Below are positions 18,220 to 27,230 of a stretch of DNA of 64,000 nucleotides, piece by piece. The position numbers and the translations under genes are program-made. Under the pieces are notes generated by a model. That model had not been told where the DNA came from. It worked only from the letters and a program-made list of their open reading frames with translations, and did no database searches. Within the stretch, counting starts at the first letter, position 1. Each line of letters starts with the position of its first letter. Origin of the DNA: Rikenellaceae bacterium (GTDB taxonomy: Bacteria; Bacteroidota; Bacteroidia; Bacteroidales; Rikenellaceae); contig SUZD01000011.1 in the NCBI GenBank assembly GCA_015060105.1, positions 1 to 64,000 on the forward strand, given 5' to 3'.

Positions 18220-19302
18220 CTATTTAGTGCACACTATTTGGTCGTTATATCTCAAATCAATATAGTTATAGCCGTCCCACCCCTCCCAGGCCAGAGCCTC
18301 GCGGTAGAACAGCAACAACTTGTCGAGTTGCTCCTCGCCCTTATCAATATCGCCCAAGCAGACAATGTGCTTGCCAACGCGAGGAACGATTTCGATTTGG
18401 GGAGTAGTGTAACCCTTTGGTGTAGTGACGTTTATCTGGACAATCTGTGAGTGCCAAAAATCGTCACCCTCCACAAACTCTACAAAGTTAAGGAGTTTAT
18501 ATAAATATAAATATTTTTTTGCCGATTTTTTTTGATTTTCGGCCAACAATCCTTTGCGTTCGACGAGAACATCGATTTCGCCCTCCTCGGAGGCTATTTT
18601 CTTGTTGATGTTGTTGATACGCCTCTGTTTATCCTCGGCAAAACGGGCTTTGCTCTCTTTGCTGCTGAAATAACTCGGTGTTTCGCTCTGAACATCGGTG
18701 CGCTCGTCCTTCAACGAAGCGAGGGTAGAGTTGTGTTGCGAAATCAGCGAGTCGATGTAGTGAACTTTGTCGGTGTACTCCTCGATAAGGCGCTTTTTAA
18801 TCTGCTCATAATCACCGTAATAGCTCGACGGCATCATAAACGATATGTCGCCCGTGATGACGGGAAGGTGCATAGCACAACCACTTTGTGGCGGGAGGAT
18901 ATGACCGTCGCCTGTAAGCAGGAAGTTGTAGCCCGTCGAGGTCATAACGCGAGCGATGGGGCGGTGTTGCTTGATGCTTACATTCACAACGCCATCGGAG
19001 GTGACATATACCGCAGCATCTTTGACCAACACGTGTTTGCGTAAGCGGTACTCCCACTCGGCGGTGTTCAGTTCGTGATATGGCACCTGTTTGTATCGCA
19101 GGTTGTCGCGCTCAATCCATTGTCGGACTTGACTCTCGGTGACGGATTGAATCTCGTCGGCATCGACAATCTCGATGTGCAACGAGTCAATAACCTCGGC
19201 ACCGAGCGAGTGTCGGGCATAGGTGGACGATGCGACAAAGTAGGCGACAATGCCCACCCACAGAAGGGTTGTCAGTACAATATGTAGTATTCGTTTAAGC
19301 AT
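18220..19302 (-). CDS. ftsQ: Cell division protein FtsQ with coiled-coil insertion
   Basis: Single-pass divisome scaffold: cytoplasmic N-terminus, one TM (about 8-25), POTRA-like region (about 40-120) and beta domain ending IEIVPRVGKHIVCLG...DLRYNDQIVCTK. Both flanks match Bacteroidales FtsQ (HLPVITGDIS; FWHSQIVQINV). Between them, residues about 165-262 form a charged, helical, probably coiled-coil stretch (QIKKRLIEEYTDKVHYIDSL, then KESKARFAEDKQRRINNINK). This makes the protein 360 residues, where relatives are about 240-280. It overlaps murC by 8 nt and ftsA follows after 2 nt. Confidence 0.93.
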   Translation of the reverse strand: MLKRILHIVLTTLLWVGIVAYFVASSTYARHSLGAEVIDSLHIEIVDADEIQSVTESQVRQWIERDNLRYKQVPYHELNTAEWEYRLRKHVLVKDAAVYVTSDGVVNVSIKQHRPIARVMTSTGYNFLLTGDGHILPPQSGCAMHLPVITGDISFMMPSSYYGDYEQIKKRLIEEYTDKVHYIDSLISQHNSTLASLKDERTDVQSETPSYFSSKESKARFAEDKQRRINNINKKIASEEGEIDVLVERKGLLAENQKKSAKKYLYLYKLLNFVEFVEGDDFWHSQIVQINVTTPKGYTTPQIEIVPRVGKHIVCLGDIDKGEEQLDKLLLFYREALAWEGWDGYNYIDLRYNDQIVCTK

Positions 19303-20686
19303 TTTGCGCGGGATATTTCTCGTTCAAAGCGGCGCTCAAAGGCTCGCAACAAGCGTCGATATTGCCTGCACCAAAGGTAATCACGATGTCGGTGTCGTGG
19401 GCGATGATGTCCTCGACAAGGCTCTCGCGGGTGGCGTAACGACAGGGCTTGTTGATTAACTCGCCAATCATCTCCGACGAAACACCCTCCATCGGGAGCT
19501 CACGAGCGGGATAGATAGGAATCATCACCACCTCGTCGGCGTTCGACAGAGCCGCAGCAAAGTCGCGGAAAAAGTCTTTGGTACGGCTGTAAAGGTGAGG
19601 TTGGAAGATTGCGGTTATGTGACGAGAGGGGAATGCACCCTTAATCGAGCGAAGGGCGGCTGCCAGCTCGGCGGGGTGATGGGCATAATCGTCGATATAG
19701 ACGCAATCGGGGCGGTTGATGTAGATGTCGAAACGACGACGCACACCGCTGAATGTTTCGAGTCCTTTTTTGATTTTATCCTCGTTGAAAGCAAGGCCGC
19801 GACACTTGCACGCACACCAAACGGCAGCAACGGCAGCGATACAGTTCTCGACATTGACACGACCCAAAACGCCCAACTTACAATCTTTGATTGTACGGTC
19901 GGGGCACACGATGTTGAAGCGGAACAGACCGTCACTTTGCAGACGCAGGTTTTGTGCATAGAAGTCGGTACCGCCATCGAGCGAGTAGCTATACTTCGAG
20001 ATACCCGGGTTGCGCAGAGTGATTGCCGCGTTGTGTTTGACAACAACCGCACCTCCCTTTTTGATTTGCGACACGAATTGTGCAAACGCCTCTTTTACAG
20101 CCTCGTGTGTGCCGTAGATGTCGAGGTGGTCGGCGTCGGCCGAGGTGACAACAGCCACATTGGGAGTAAGGCGCAAAAACGAGCGGTCGAACTCATCGGC
20201 CTCGACAGCCATAAGGTTACCGCCACCCATAACGATATTGCCATCGAAATTCTTCGACAGACCACCCAGGAAGGCGCTACCTCCACCGAACAGCGTGCGA
20301 TTGAGCCACGCAACCATTGTTGTTGTCGAAGTCTTGCCGTGAGTACCCGCAACCGCCATTACATACTTATTGGCGGTGACGTGTCCCAAAATCTCGGAGC
20401 GTTTGAGCACCTCGAAGCCATTCTCGCGGAACCACACCAACTCGCTATGGTTGGCGGGAACGGCAGGGGTATAGACCACCAGCGTATCCGACGCCTTACG
20501 GAAACGCTCGGGGATAGCCTCGATGTTGTCGTCGTAGTGCACATCGGCACCCTCCTTAACAAGGGCTTGTGTGAGGGCGCTCTCGGTGAGGTCGTAGCCA
20601 GCCACCTGTTTGCCTTCACGCATAAAGTAACGGGCAAGGGCACTCATTCCGATACCGCCAATGCCTATGAAATATACATTTTTCAT
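19295..20686 (-). CDS. murC: UDP-N-acetylmuramate-L-alanine ligase
   Basis: Adds L-Ala to UDP-MurNAc, the first amino-acid step of peptidoglycan precursor synthesis. 463 residues. It has the N-terminal Rossmann motif IGIGGIGMSALA (about 7-18), the Mur-ligase P-loop GTHGKTSTT (114-122) and the central EADEFDRSF, and the C-domain with HHPAELAAAL. It overlaps murG upstream by 4 nt and ftsQ downstream by 8 nt, a tight translational coupling typical of this cluster. Confidence 0.98.
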   Translation of the reverse strand: MKNVYFIGIGGIGMSALARYFMREGKQVAGYDLTESALTQALVKEGADVHYDDNIEAIPERFRKASDTLVVYTPAVPANHSELVWFRENGFEVLKRSEILGHVTANKYVMAVAGTHGKTSTTTMVAWLNRTLFGGGSAFLGGLSKNFDGNIVMGGGNLMAVEADEFDRSFLRLTPNVAVVTSADADHLDIYGTHEAVKEAFAQFVSQIKKGGAVVVKHNAAITLRNPGISKYSYSLDGGTDFYAQNLRLQSDGLFRFNIVCPDRTIKDCKLGVLGRVNVENCIAAVAAVWCACKCRGLAFNEDKIKKGLETFSGVRRRFDIYINRPDCVYIDDYAHHPAELAAALRSIKGAFPSRHITAIFQPHLYSRTKDFFRDFAAALSNADEVVMIPIYPARELPMEGVSSEMIGELINKPCRYATRESLVEDIIAHDTDIVITFGAGNIDACCEPLSAALNEKYPAQNA

Positions 20687-21801
20687 CGTTTAAGTTCGGT
20701 TTTAATCTCTGCTGCCACACGGTCGGCCGAGTCGCCGATAGCAAGGCGCAGTATGTTTTGTTTCAAATCTTCGAGTCTGTTTTTGTCTGCCACAATCTCA
20801 CGAGCGCGTTTCATACCTTCGGCAACTGCCTCGGTGTCACGAATCATCTCGGCAGCACCCTTTACCACGAGTGCTTGTGCGTTTTTGGTTTGGTGGTCTT
20901 CGGACACGTTGGGCGAGGGGATAAACAGCGTTGGTTTACCCATCAGGCACAACTCCGAAACGGTGCAGGCTCCGCTACGCGACACCACAAGGTCGGCGGC
21001 TGTATAGGCATAGTCCATACGCTCGATGAAAGCACCACGCCAAACACCCTCCGACGAGCGACCCTCCATAAAACTATTCATCTCGGCCTCGTAGTACTTG
21101 CCCGTTTGCCAAATAACCTGCACATCGCCATCACTTACAATGCCCTCAACCGACGCTTTCATCATCTCGTTGAAGGTGCGTGTTCCGAGGCTTCCGCCCA
21201 CGACCAGAATAACGGGGCGTTTATCATCGAAACCAAAGTAGTCCAACGCCTCTTTGCGGTCGATACTATCGGCTTTGAACGAGCCACGCAACGGATTTCC
21301 CGTCATCACAATTCGCTCGGCGGGGAAGAAACGCTCCATACCCTCGTAGGCAACGCACACTCGGCGAGCCTTGCGACCGAGAATCTTGTTGGTCACACCC
21401 GCATAGGAATTTTGCTCCTGTATGATGGTTGGAATACCCATTCGCTGTGCTGCCCACAACACGGGTGCGCTGGCATAGCCGCCAAAACCGACAACACAAT
21501 CTGCACCAAACTCGCGGATTATGCGGCGGGCTTTACGCACACTACGCGCAACCTTAAATGGCAGAGCCAAGTTCGACAGTGTGAGGCGTCGTTGCAGACC
21601 CGCAACGGGCAAACCCTCGATGCGATACCCCAAAGCGGGTATCTTCTCCATCTCCATCTTGCCCTCGGCACCCACAAACAGCAACTCGACACCATCTTTG
21701 CCGAACACCCTTTGCAGTGCTTCGGCGGTTGCAACGGCGGGGTAGATGTGGCCTCCTGTGCCACCTCCGCTCAATATTATTCTATATTTTTTGTCACTCA
21801 T
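20683..21801 (-). CDS. murG: UDP-GlcNAc:undecaprenyl-PP-MurNAc-pentapeptide GlcNAc transferase
   Basis: Makes lipid II from lipid I on the inner face of the membrane (GT28). With the ATG at 21801 the protein is 372 residues, beginning MSDKKYRIILSGGGTGGHIYPAVA with the GGTGGH lipid-pyrophosphate loop. It also shows the central SYAGVTNKILGRKA, the donor-site region VVGGSLGTRTFNE and SRSGACTVSEL. The frame is open 28 codons further upstream, but that part (MSAAKSKRKHSRH...) overlaps ftsW and is not family-like. Confidence 0.97.
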   Translation of the reverse strand: MSDKKYRIILSGGGTGGHIYPAVATAEALQRVFGKDGVELLFVGAEGKMEMEKIPALGYRIEGLPVAGLQRRLTLSNLALPFKVARSVRKARRIIREFGADCVVGFGGYASAPVLWAAQRMGIPTIIQEQNSYAGVTNKILGRKARRVCVAYEGMERFFPAERIVMTGNPLRGSFKADSIDRKEALDYFGFDDKRPVILVVGGSLGTRTFNEMMKASVEGIVSDGDVQVIWQTGKYYEAEMNSFMEGRSSEGVWRGAFIERMDYAYTAADLVVSRSGACTVSELCLMGKPTLFIPSPNVSEDHQTKNAQALVVKGAAEMIRDTEAVAEGMKRAREIVADKNRLEDLKQNILRLAIGDSADRVAAEIKTELKR

Positions 21802-21805
21802 AACT

Positions 21806-23104
21806 CTATCTCTTTTTGTTGGTTTCCAACATCGACTCGCCTTTGGGTGTCGAGAGTGTTTTCTCTTCGATTTGGCGGCTGACACCGAGTATCATACCCA
21901 TTGCTATTGACGTAAACAGCTCCGACGAGCCACCTTGACTGATTAGCGGAAGTGCCAATCCCGTCTGGAACATCATACCCGTCGCCACCATCATATTGAG
22001 CAGTCCTTGTGACGTTATCAAGAACGCCAAGCCCAGCACCAGCAGACACGGGAAAGCCGTTCCGCAGCGATTGAAGATGACAATGGCGCGATAGAATATC
22101 CAAAGATATAGCACCAACACCAACACCGCGCCCAAAAAGCCATACTCCTCGACCAAGAAGGCGAAAGCGTAGTCCGATTCGGCTTTGGGCAACATATGTC
22201 GTTGTACGCTCTTGCCCGCACCACGACCCCCAATCTCGCCCATGGCGATTGCAATGGTTGCTTGGTCGATTTGGTAGAAGTAATCGGGGTCCTCTTCGCG
22301 TACTTTTTCGGGGTGGAAGAAAGCGTTAATTCGCTTGCCCCACGTTCCCGTACGGTTACCTTCGTCGGTAGTTGCCGATTTAAGTTCCATTGCGCCGATA
22401 AGCAGTCCGCCACCGACAACTGCAAGCAACAGAAAACGGCCTATATCACGCCAACTGACGCGACCGATAATAAGCAATATAACGCTCGTGCCGCCCATCA
22501 ACAGCGCAGTCGAAAGGTTCTCCGGAGCGATAATTCCGCACGACAGCATAATAGGGCCAAAGACCGGAAGTGTGTGCGATTTGAATATCTCGAACGCCTT
22601 TACGGAGTTGTCACGCCACATACGCCACCCGGGGAATAGGGTCTGTCTATCGACCAGCTTTTGACGGCGGGCGAGTTGCAACGACAGCATTAGCACGGTT
22701 GTCACTTTCAGCAGGTCGGACGGCTGGAATGTGATGTGTATAATAGGAATTTCGAGCCAGCGTTGGGCGTCGAACTTTCGCACTCCCACAAACATAGTCA
22801 GCACCATCAAAAACAGCGAAAGGTAGTATGCCGCTTTTGCCAAACGATGATAGGTTTGATAGTCGAACTTATGTACAACCCACACCGCACCTACGCCCAC
22901 AAAGACATAGGCCAACTGTTTGACAAGGCGGCTCAGGTGGTGCACTGCCGAGGTACTGCCATACAGCGACGAGGTGGTCGATGAATAGACCACAAAAACC
23001 GACAAGAAGGCAAAGATAATGAAGATAACCCACAGAGGTTTATCGCCTCCGAGTTTCAAACTCCATCTCGACGGCTTGGGTGTATTTTGTGTTGTTTCAG
23101 CCAT
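21806..23104 (-). CDS. ftsW: FtsW, SEDS-family septal peptidoglycan glycosyltransferase
   Basis: 432 residues with about ten membrane segments. It polymerises lipid II at the septum together with its class B PBP partner. SEDS landmarks are visible: IIAPENLSTALLMGGTSVILL, the large extracytoplasmic loop (VREEDPDYFYQIDQATIAIA), AFLVEEYGFLGAVLVLVLY and the C-terminal TGMMFQTGLALPLISQGGSS. A roughly 35-residue cytoplasmic N-terminus precedes the first TM. It starts 9 nt after murD and ends 4 nt before murG. SEDS membership is certain; FtsW rather than RodA is chosen from the cluster. Confidence 0.95.
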   Translation of the reverse strand: MAETTQNTPKPSRWSLKLGGDKPLWVIFIIFAFLSVFVVYSSTTSSLYGSTSAVHHLSRLVKQLAYVFVGVGAVWVVHKFDYQTYHRLAKAAYYLSLFLMVLTMFVGVRKFDAQRWLEIPIIHITFQPSDLLKVTTVLMLSLQLARRQKLVDRQTLFPGWRMWRDNSVKAFEIFKSHTLPVFGPIMLSCGIIAPENLSTALLMGGTSVILLIIGRVSWRDIGRFLLLAVVGGGLLIGAMELKSATTDEGNRTGTWGKRINAFFHPEKVREEDPDYFYQIDQATIAIAMGEIGGRGAGKSVQRHMLPKAESDYAFAFLVEEYGFLGAVLVLVLYLWIFYRAIVIFNRCGTAFPCLLVLGLAFLITSQGLLNMMVATGMMFQTGLALPLISQGGSSELFTSIAMGMILGVSRQIEEKTLSTPKGESMLETNKKR

Positions 23105-23113
23105 TGTGTTACT

Positions 23114-24457
23114 CTATTTTTGGTGGTTGGCAACCCATTGTTTGAACATCTCGCCACGATGTTCGTAGTTCTTGAAAAGGTCGAAACTTGCGCACGCCGG
23201 CGACAACAAAACCGCATCGCCCGAGTGTGCTGCATTGCGAGCCGCCGTCATTGCCTCGTCAAGCGACGAAGTGCTGATGATGTTGGGAATGATGCCTGTG
23301 AAAGACTCCACAAGTTTGGCATTATCAAGTCCCATACAAACCAGCGTATGAATTTTTGCGCGGGCGAACTCCACAAGGGGTGCATAGTCGTTGCCCTTGT
23401 CCGTTCCGCCGGCAATCCAAACCAGCGGTTTGGTCATACTTTCGAGAGCGTACCACACCGAATCGACATTGGTTGCTTTCGAGTCGTTGATATACTCCAC
23501 ATCGTCGATAACGCCAGCACGCTCCAAGCGGTGCTCTACGCCACCGAAACTCTCGATGCTTGCCACAATCTTTTCGGGCTCGACTCCGACAGCCACTGCC
23601 GCCATAGCAGCCGCCATAGCGTTATAGCAGTTGTGAATACCCTTGATTTGCATACGGCGGGTGTCGATTGTGAACTCCTTGCCGAGTGCCTTGATACGAA
23701 TCATCTCGCCATCAATCCAAGCGCCCTCGCTCTGTGCATCGCACTTCGAGAAGGGCAATCGGCGGGCATTTATAGTGCGTTGTGTCATCTGCTCGGCGAT
23801 AACCGCATCATCGGCCATATAGATAAATTGGTCGTCGGCGGTTTGATTTTGAGTGATACGCAGTTTGCTCGCCGCGTAGTTCTCGAACTTGTAGTCATAG
23901 CGGTCGAGGTGGTCGGGAGTGATGTTCATCAGCACGCCTACATCGGCCCCGAAGTCAAACATTCCGTCAAGTTGGAAACTGCTCAACTCCAAAACATACC
24001 AATCGAACTCGGCTGTTGCTACCTGATAGGCATAACTCTCGCCAATATTGCCTCCAAGTCCGACATTCACACCTGCGTCTTGCAGAATCTTGTAGATAAG
24101 TGACGTTGTTGTCGTCTTGCCATTGGAGCCTGTGATGCAGACAGTGCGGGCGGTCGAGTAGCGTTTGGCGAACTCCATCTCCGAGATAACGGGGATACCC
24201 TTTGTGCGTATCTTCTGCACGATGGGTGCTTTGTCGGGGATACCGGGGCTTTTGATAACCTCATCTGCTCCGAGGATATACTCTTCGGAGTGTCCGCCCT
24301 CTTCGTAGCGCACATTCCATTCGTCAAGGCGCGCTTTATACATGTCGGCAATGCGACCGCTATCCGACAACAAGACCTCGAAGCCCTCTTTCTGGGCAAG
24401 AATGGCCGAGCCGTATCCACTGATACCTCCGCCCAAAACTACAACTCTTTTGCTCAT
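23114..24457 (-). CDS. murD: UDP-N-acetylmuramoyl-L-alanine-D-glutamate ligase
   Basis: Adds D-Glu to UDP-MurNAc-L-Ala. 447 residues. It has the N-terminal fold VVVLGGGISGYGSAIL, the P-loop ITGSNGKTTTTSL (about 108-120), the NITPDHLDRYDYKFENYAASK region, EHRLERAGVIDDVEYINDSKATN and a C-terminal LLSPACASFDLFKNYEHRGEMF. All are standard MurD hallmarks. The start is 2 nt after the mraY stop. Confidence 0.97.
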   Translation of the reverse strand: MSKRVVVLGGGISGYGSAILAQKEGFEVLLSDSGRIADMYKARLDEWNVRYEEGGHSEEYILGADEVIKSPGIPDKAPIVQKIRTKGIPVISEMEFAKRYSTARTVCITGSNGKTTTTSLIYKILQDAGVNVGLGGNIGESYAYQVATAEFDWYVLELSSFQLDGMFDFGADVGVLMNITPDHLDRYDYKFENYAASKLRITQNQTADDQFIYMADDAVIAEQMTQRTINARRLPFSKCDAQSEGAWIDGEMIRIKALGKEFTIDTRRMQIKGIHNCYNAMAAAMAAVAVGVEPEKIVASIESFGGVEHRLERAGVIDDVEYINDSKATNVDSVWYALESMTKPLVWIAGGTDKGNDYAPLVEFARAKIHTLVCMGLDNAKLVESFTGIIPNIISTSSLDEAMTAARNAAHSGDAVLLSPACASFDLFKNYEHRGEMFKQWVANHQK

Positions 24458-24459
24458 AA

Positions 24460-25710
24460 CTAACGGACTTTAAGGGTTAATAATGTGAAGGCGGCAAGCA
24501 GAATACCGACCAATATCGAGCGCACGACAATCTTACTCTCGTGCATACCTTGTTTCTGGTAGTGGTGGTGCAGAGGCGACATAAGGAAGATACGACGACC
24601 TTCGCCATATCTCTTTTTGGTGTACTTGAAGTAACTGCGTTGCATTATTACCGACACGCTCTCGGCAAGGAAGATTCCGCACAGAATAGGTAATAGTAGC
24701 TCCTTGCGAATCAGCAGTGCGAATACCGCGATAACACCTCCGATGGTAAGGCTTCCCGTATCGCCCATAAACACTTGTGCTGGGAAGCAGTTATACCACA
24801 AGAAGCCCATCAATGCACCCGCCATTGCTGCGGCATAGACCAATAACTCTCCACTGCCGGGGATATACATAAAGTTGAGGTAGCCCGCATAGATGATGTT
24901 TCCCGACAGCCAAGCGAATGCGCCCAATACCAGAACTATCGGCACCGAAACGCCCGTAGCCAAGCCGTCAATGCCGTCGGTAAGGTTGGCACTATTCGAT
25001 ACAGCCGTGATGACAAAGATTGCAACCAGCATATACAACAACCAAGTGGCAATGCCGTTATCGTCTTTCTCGCCCACGATACAGCCATAGTCGAACTCGT
25101 TACCCTTAACAAACGGAATGGTTGTTTTGGCGGCTTTATCGGAGTCGATAACCGTGCGAATTTGGTCGGCAGGCATCTCTGCATTACTTTGTGCTATGAC
25201 CTCGCTATTGTGGTTGATACCCGAGGGGATTTCTTTCATCACGATATCGGGGTGAAGCCACATTGTCGTTCCGATGATAATACCAAGTCCCACTTGACCG
25301 ATAATCTTGAACACACCTTTCAGTCCGTTCTTATCCTTTCGGAAGACCTTGATGTAGTCGTCGGCAAAACCCAGAAGACCCAACCAGATGGTCGAGCCAA
25401 TCATCAGTTGTGTATAGACATTCGACAGGTCGCCTACCAGCAGTACCGGTATCAATATCGAGGCGATAATAAGCAGACCTCCCATTGTTGGAGTTCCCCT
25501 CTTTTCGAGTTGGCCGGCAAGACCGAGGTCACGAATCTCCTCGCCAATCTGTTTACGCGAGATAAGGCGAATAATCTTGCCTCCAAACAACATTCCGATA
25601 AGCAAGGCGATGATGATAGCAGCAGTGGCGCGGAACGACAAGTATTGGAACATACCTGCGCCAGGCAGGTCGAACTCGGTGTCCAAATATTTAGCAAGCG
25701 AATACAGCAT
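24460..25710 (-). CDS. mraY: Phospho-N-acetylmuramoyl-pentapeptide transferase
   Basis: Transfers phospho-MurNAc-pentapeptide to undecaprenyl phosphate, making lipid I. 416 residues, with about ten TMs. It shows [12 protein letters not shown] (substrate loop), [19 protein letters not shown] (catalytic Asp pair), [12 protein letters not shown] and [13 protein letters not shown], with [15 protein letters not shown] near the C-terminus. Between TMs 4 and 5 there is an extra, mostly polar stretch of about 60 residues (roughly 155-215). This accounts for the excess over the 360 residues of E. coli MraY and is seen in other Bacteroidota. Confidence 0.97.
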   Translation of the reverse strand: MLYSLAKYLDTEFDLPGAGMFQYLSFRATAAIIIALLIGMLFGGKIIRLISRKQIGEEIRDLGLAGQLEKRGTPTMGGLLIIASILIPVLLVGDLSNVYTQLMIGSTIWLGLLGFADDYIKVFRKDKNGLKGVFKIIGQVGLGIIIGTTMWLHPDIVMKEIPSGINHNSEVIAQSNAEMPADQIRTVIDSDKAAKTTIPFVKGNEFDYGCIVGEKDDNGIATWLLYMLVAIFVITAVSNSANLTDGIDGLATGVSVPIVLVLGAFAWLSGNIIYAGYLNFMYIPGSGELLVYAAAMAGALMGFLWYNCFPAQVFMGDTGSLTIGGVIAVFALLIRKELLLPILCGIFLAESVSVIMQRSYFKYTKKRYGEGRRIFLMSPLHHHYQKQGMHESKIVVRSILVGILLAAFTLLTLKVR

Positions 25711-25763
25711 TTTTATTTATTAGGTTTAGGGGTGTTGGTATGTTTTGAAGTTTTTTCGAAGTT

Positions 25764-27230
25764 TTATTTTTGAAGTGTTTCGAAGGCTTTGCTTATTTGT
25801 TCGCGGTCGTCGAAATGGTGTTTCTCGGTGCCGATAATCTGATAAGTCTCGTGTCCTTTGCCCGCAAGCAGAATTATATCGCCCGGGGCAGCCAACATCG
25901 CGGCAGTGCGGATAGCCTCCTCGCGTCGCACGATTGTCAGGTATCGGTCGCCATCACGCAAACCTTCACGCATCTGCGCCAAGATAGCCTCGGGGTCCTC
26001 GGTGCGGGGGTTGTCCGAAGTGAGAATAACCAACGATGCTCCGTCGGCAGCAATACGCGCCATTTCGGGTCGCTTGGTAGCATCGCGGTCGCCACCACAA
26101 CCCACAACCGCAATCAGTTGGTGGTCGTCGGTGCGAATAGCGTTGATTGTCGAGAGTACATTCTCCAACGCATCGGGTGTGTGGGCGTAATCGACAATGG
26201 CGGTAATGCCACTCTTCGAGCGTACGGTCTCGAAACGGCCATCAACCGAGCCAAGCGCACTCAAAGTGGTCAGCACCTCGGTCTTATCCAATCCCAACTC
26301 AATGGCTGCCGCATAGACACCCAAGATATTGTAGGCGTTGAAACCACCCGTCAGGCGGCTCCAAAACTCGCAGCCGTCCAACTCCAACTGCATACCCTCG
26401 AATCCCATCTCGACAACCTTGCAACGATAGTCGGCAAGCGAGCGTAATGACAGTGTGCGTACTCGGGCACGGCAGTTTTGCACCATAACTTGACCATTGC
26501 GGTCATCGATATTGACAACGGCAAAGGCGCGTTTGTCGAGCGAATCGAATAATCCTTTTTTGGCCTTGATGTACTCGGCAAAGGTCTTGTGATAGTCGAG
26601 GTGGTCGTGTGTGATGTTGGTGAACAGTGCGCCGACAAAACGCAAACTCTCGATACGACGTTGAACGATGCTATGCGAACTAACCTCCATAAAGCAGTAG
26701 TCGCAACCGGCCTCCACCATCTCGGCCAACATACGATTCAGACGCAGCGAGTCGGGTGTGGTATGAGTAGATTCAATCACTTTCGTATCGACAATGTATC
26801 GCACCGTCGAGATAAGTCCTGCACGATAGCCCAATGCGCGAACAAGGTTGTAGAGCAGAGTGGCGGTTGTGGTCTTGCCATTTGTTCCCGTCACACCCAC
26901 CAAACGCAACTTGCGTGAGGGGTTATCCCAATAGTTGGCGGCAATCTGTCCCATTGCTCGGTTGGTATCCTCGACCACGACATAGCAAACTTGCGGAGCG
27001 AGGTTGTCGGGCAACTCTTCGCACACCACCATACGTGCGCCTTTCTCAACGGCACTTGCGATGAAACGGTGGCCATCGGTCTTCTCGCCACGAACGGCAA
27101 AGAACAGGTCACCATCGCCAACGGCACGCGAGTCGAAGGTCATCTGTTCGACAGCACCTTCGTCCGAGCCCTCGATTGTATTGTAAGCAACTCCTTCGAG
27201 GAGTGCTTTGATGTTTTTTTGCGGTATCAT
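25764..27230 (-). CDS. murE: UDP-MurNAc-L-Ala-D-Glu:meso-diaminopimelate ligase
   Basis: Adds the third peptide residue. 488 residues. It has the N-domain TFDSRAVGDGDLFFAVRG, the ATP loop GTNGKTTTA (115-123), the carbamylated-lysine region and THDHLDYHKTFAEYIKAKK. The C-terminal DNPR motif (406-409, in TSDNPRTEDP) is the accepted signature for meso-A2pm rather than lysine. The start overlaps the ftsI stop by 1 nt (TAATG). 53 nt separate it from mraY, the longest gap inside the cluster; no promoter box was seen there. Confidence 0.97.
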   Translation of the reverse strand: MIPQKNIKALLEGVAYNTIEGSDEGAVEQMTFDSRAVGDGDLFFAVRGEKTDGHRFIASAVEKGARMVVCEELPDNLAPQVCYVVVEDTNRAMGQIAANYWDNPSRKLRLVGVTGTNGKTTTATLLYNLVRALGYRAGLISTVRYIVDTKVIESTHTTPDSLRLNRMLAEMVEAGCDYCFMEVSSHSIVQRRIESLRFVGALFTNITHDHLDYHKTFAEYIKAKKGLFDSLDKRAFAVVNIDDRNGQVMVQNCRARVRTLSLRSLADYRCKVVEMGFEGMQLELDGCEFWSRLTGGFNAYNILGVYAAAIELGLDKTEVLTTLSALGSVDGRFETVRSKSGITAIVDYAHTPDALENVLSTINAIRTDDHQLIAVVGCGGDRDATKRPEMARIAADGASLVILTSDNPRTEDPEAILAQMREGLRDGDRYLTIVRREEAIRTAAMLAAPGDIILLAGKGHETYQIIGTEKHHFDDREQISKAFETLQK

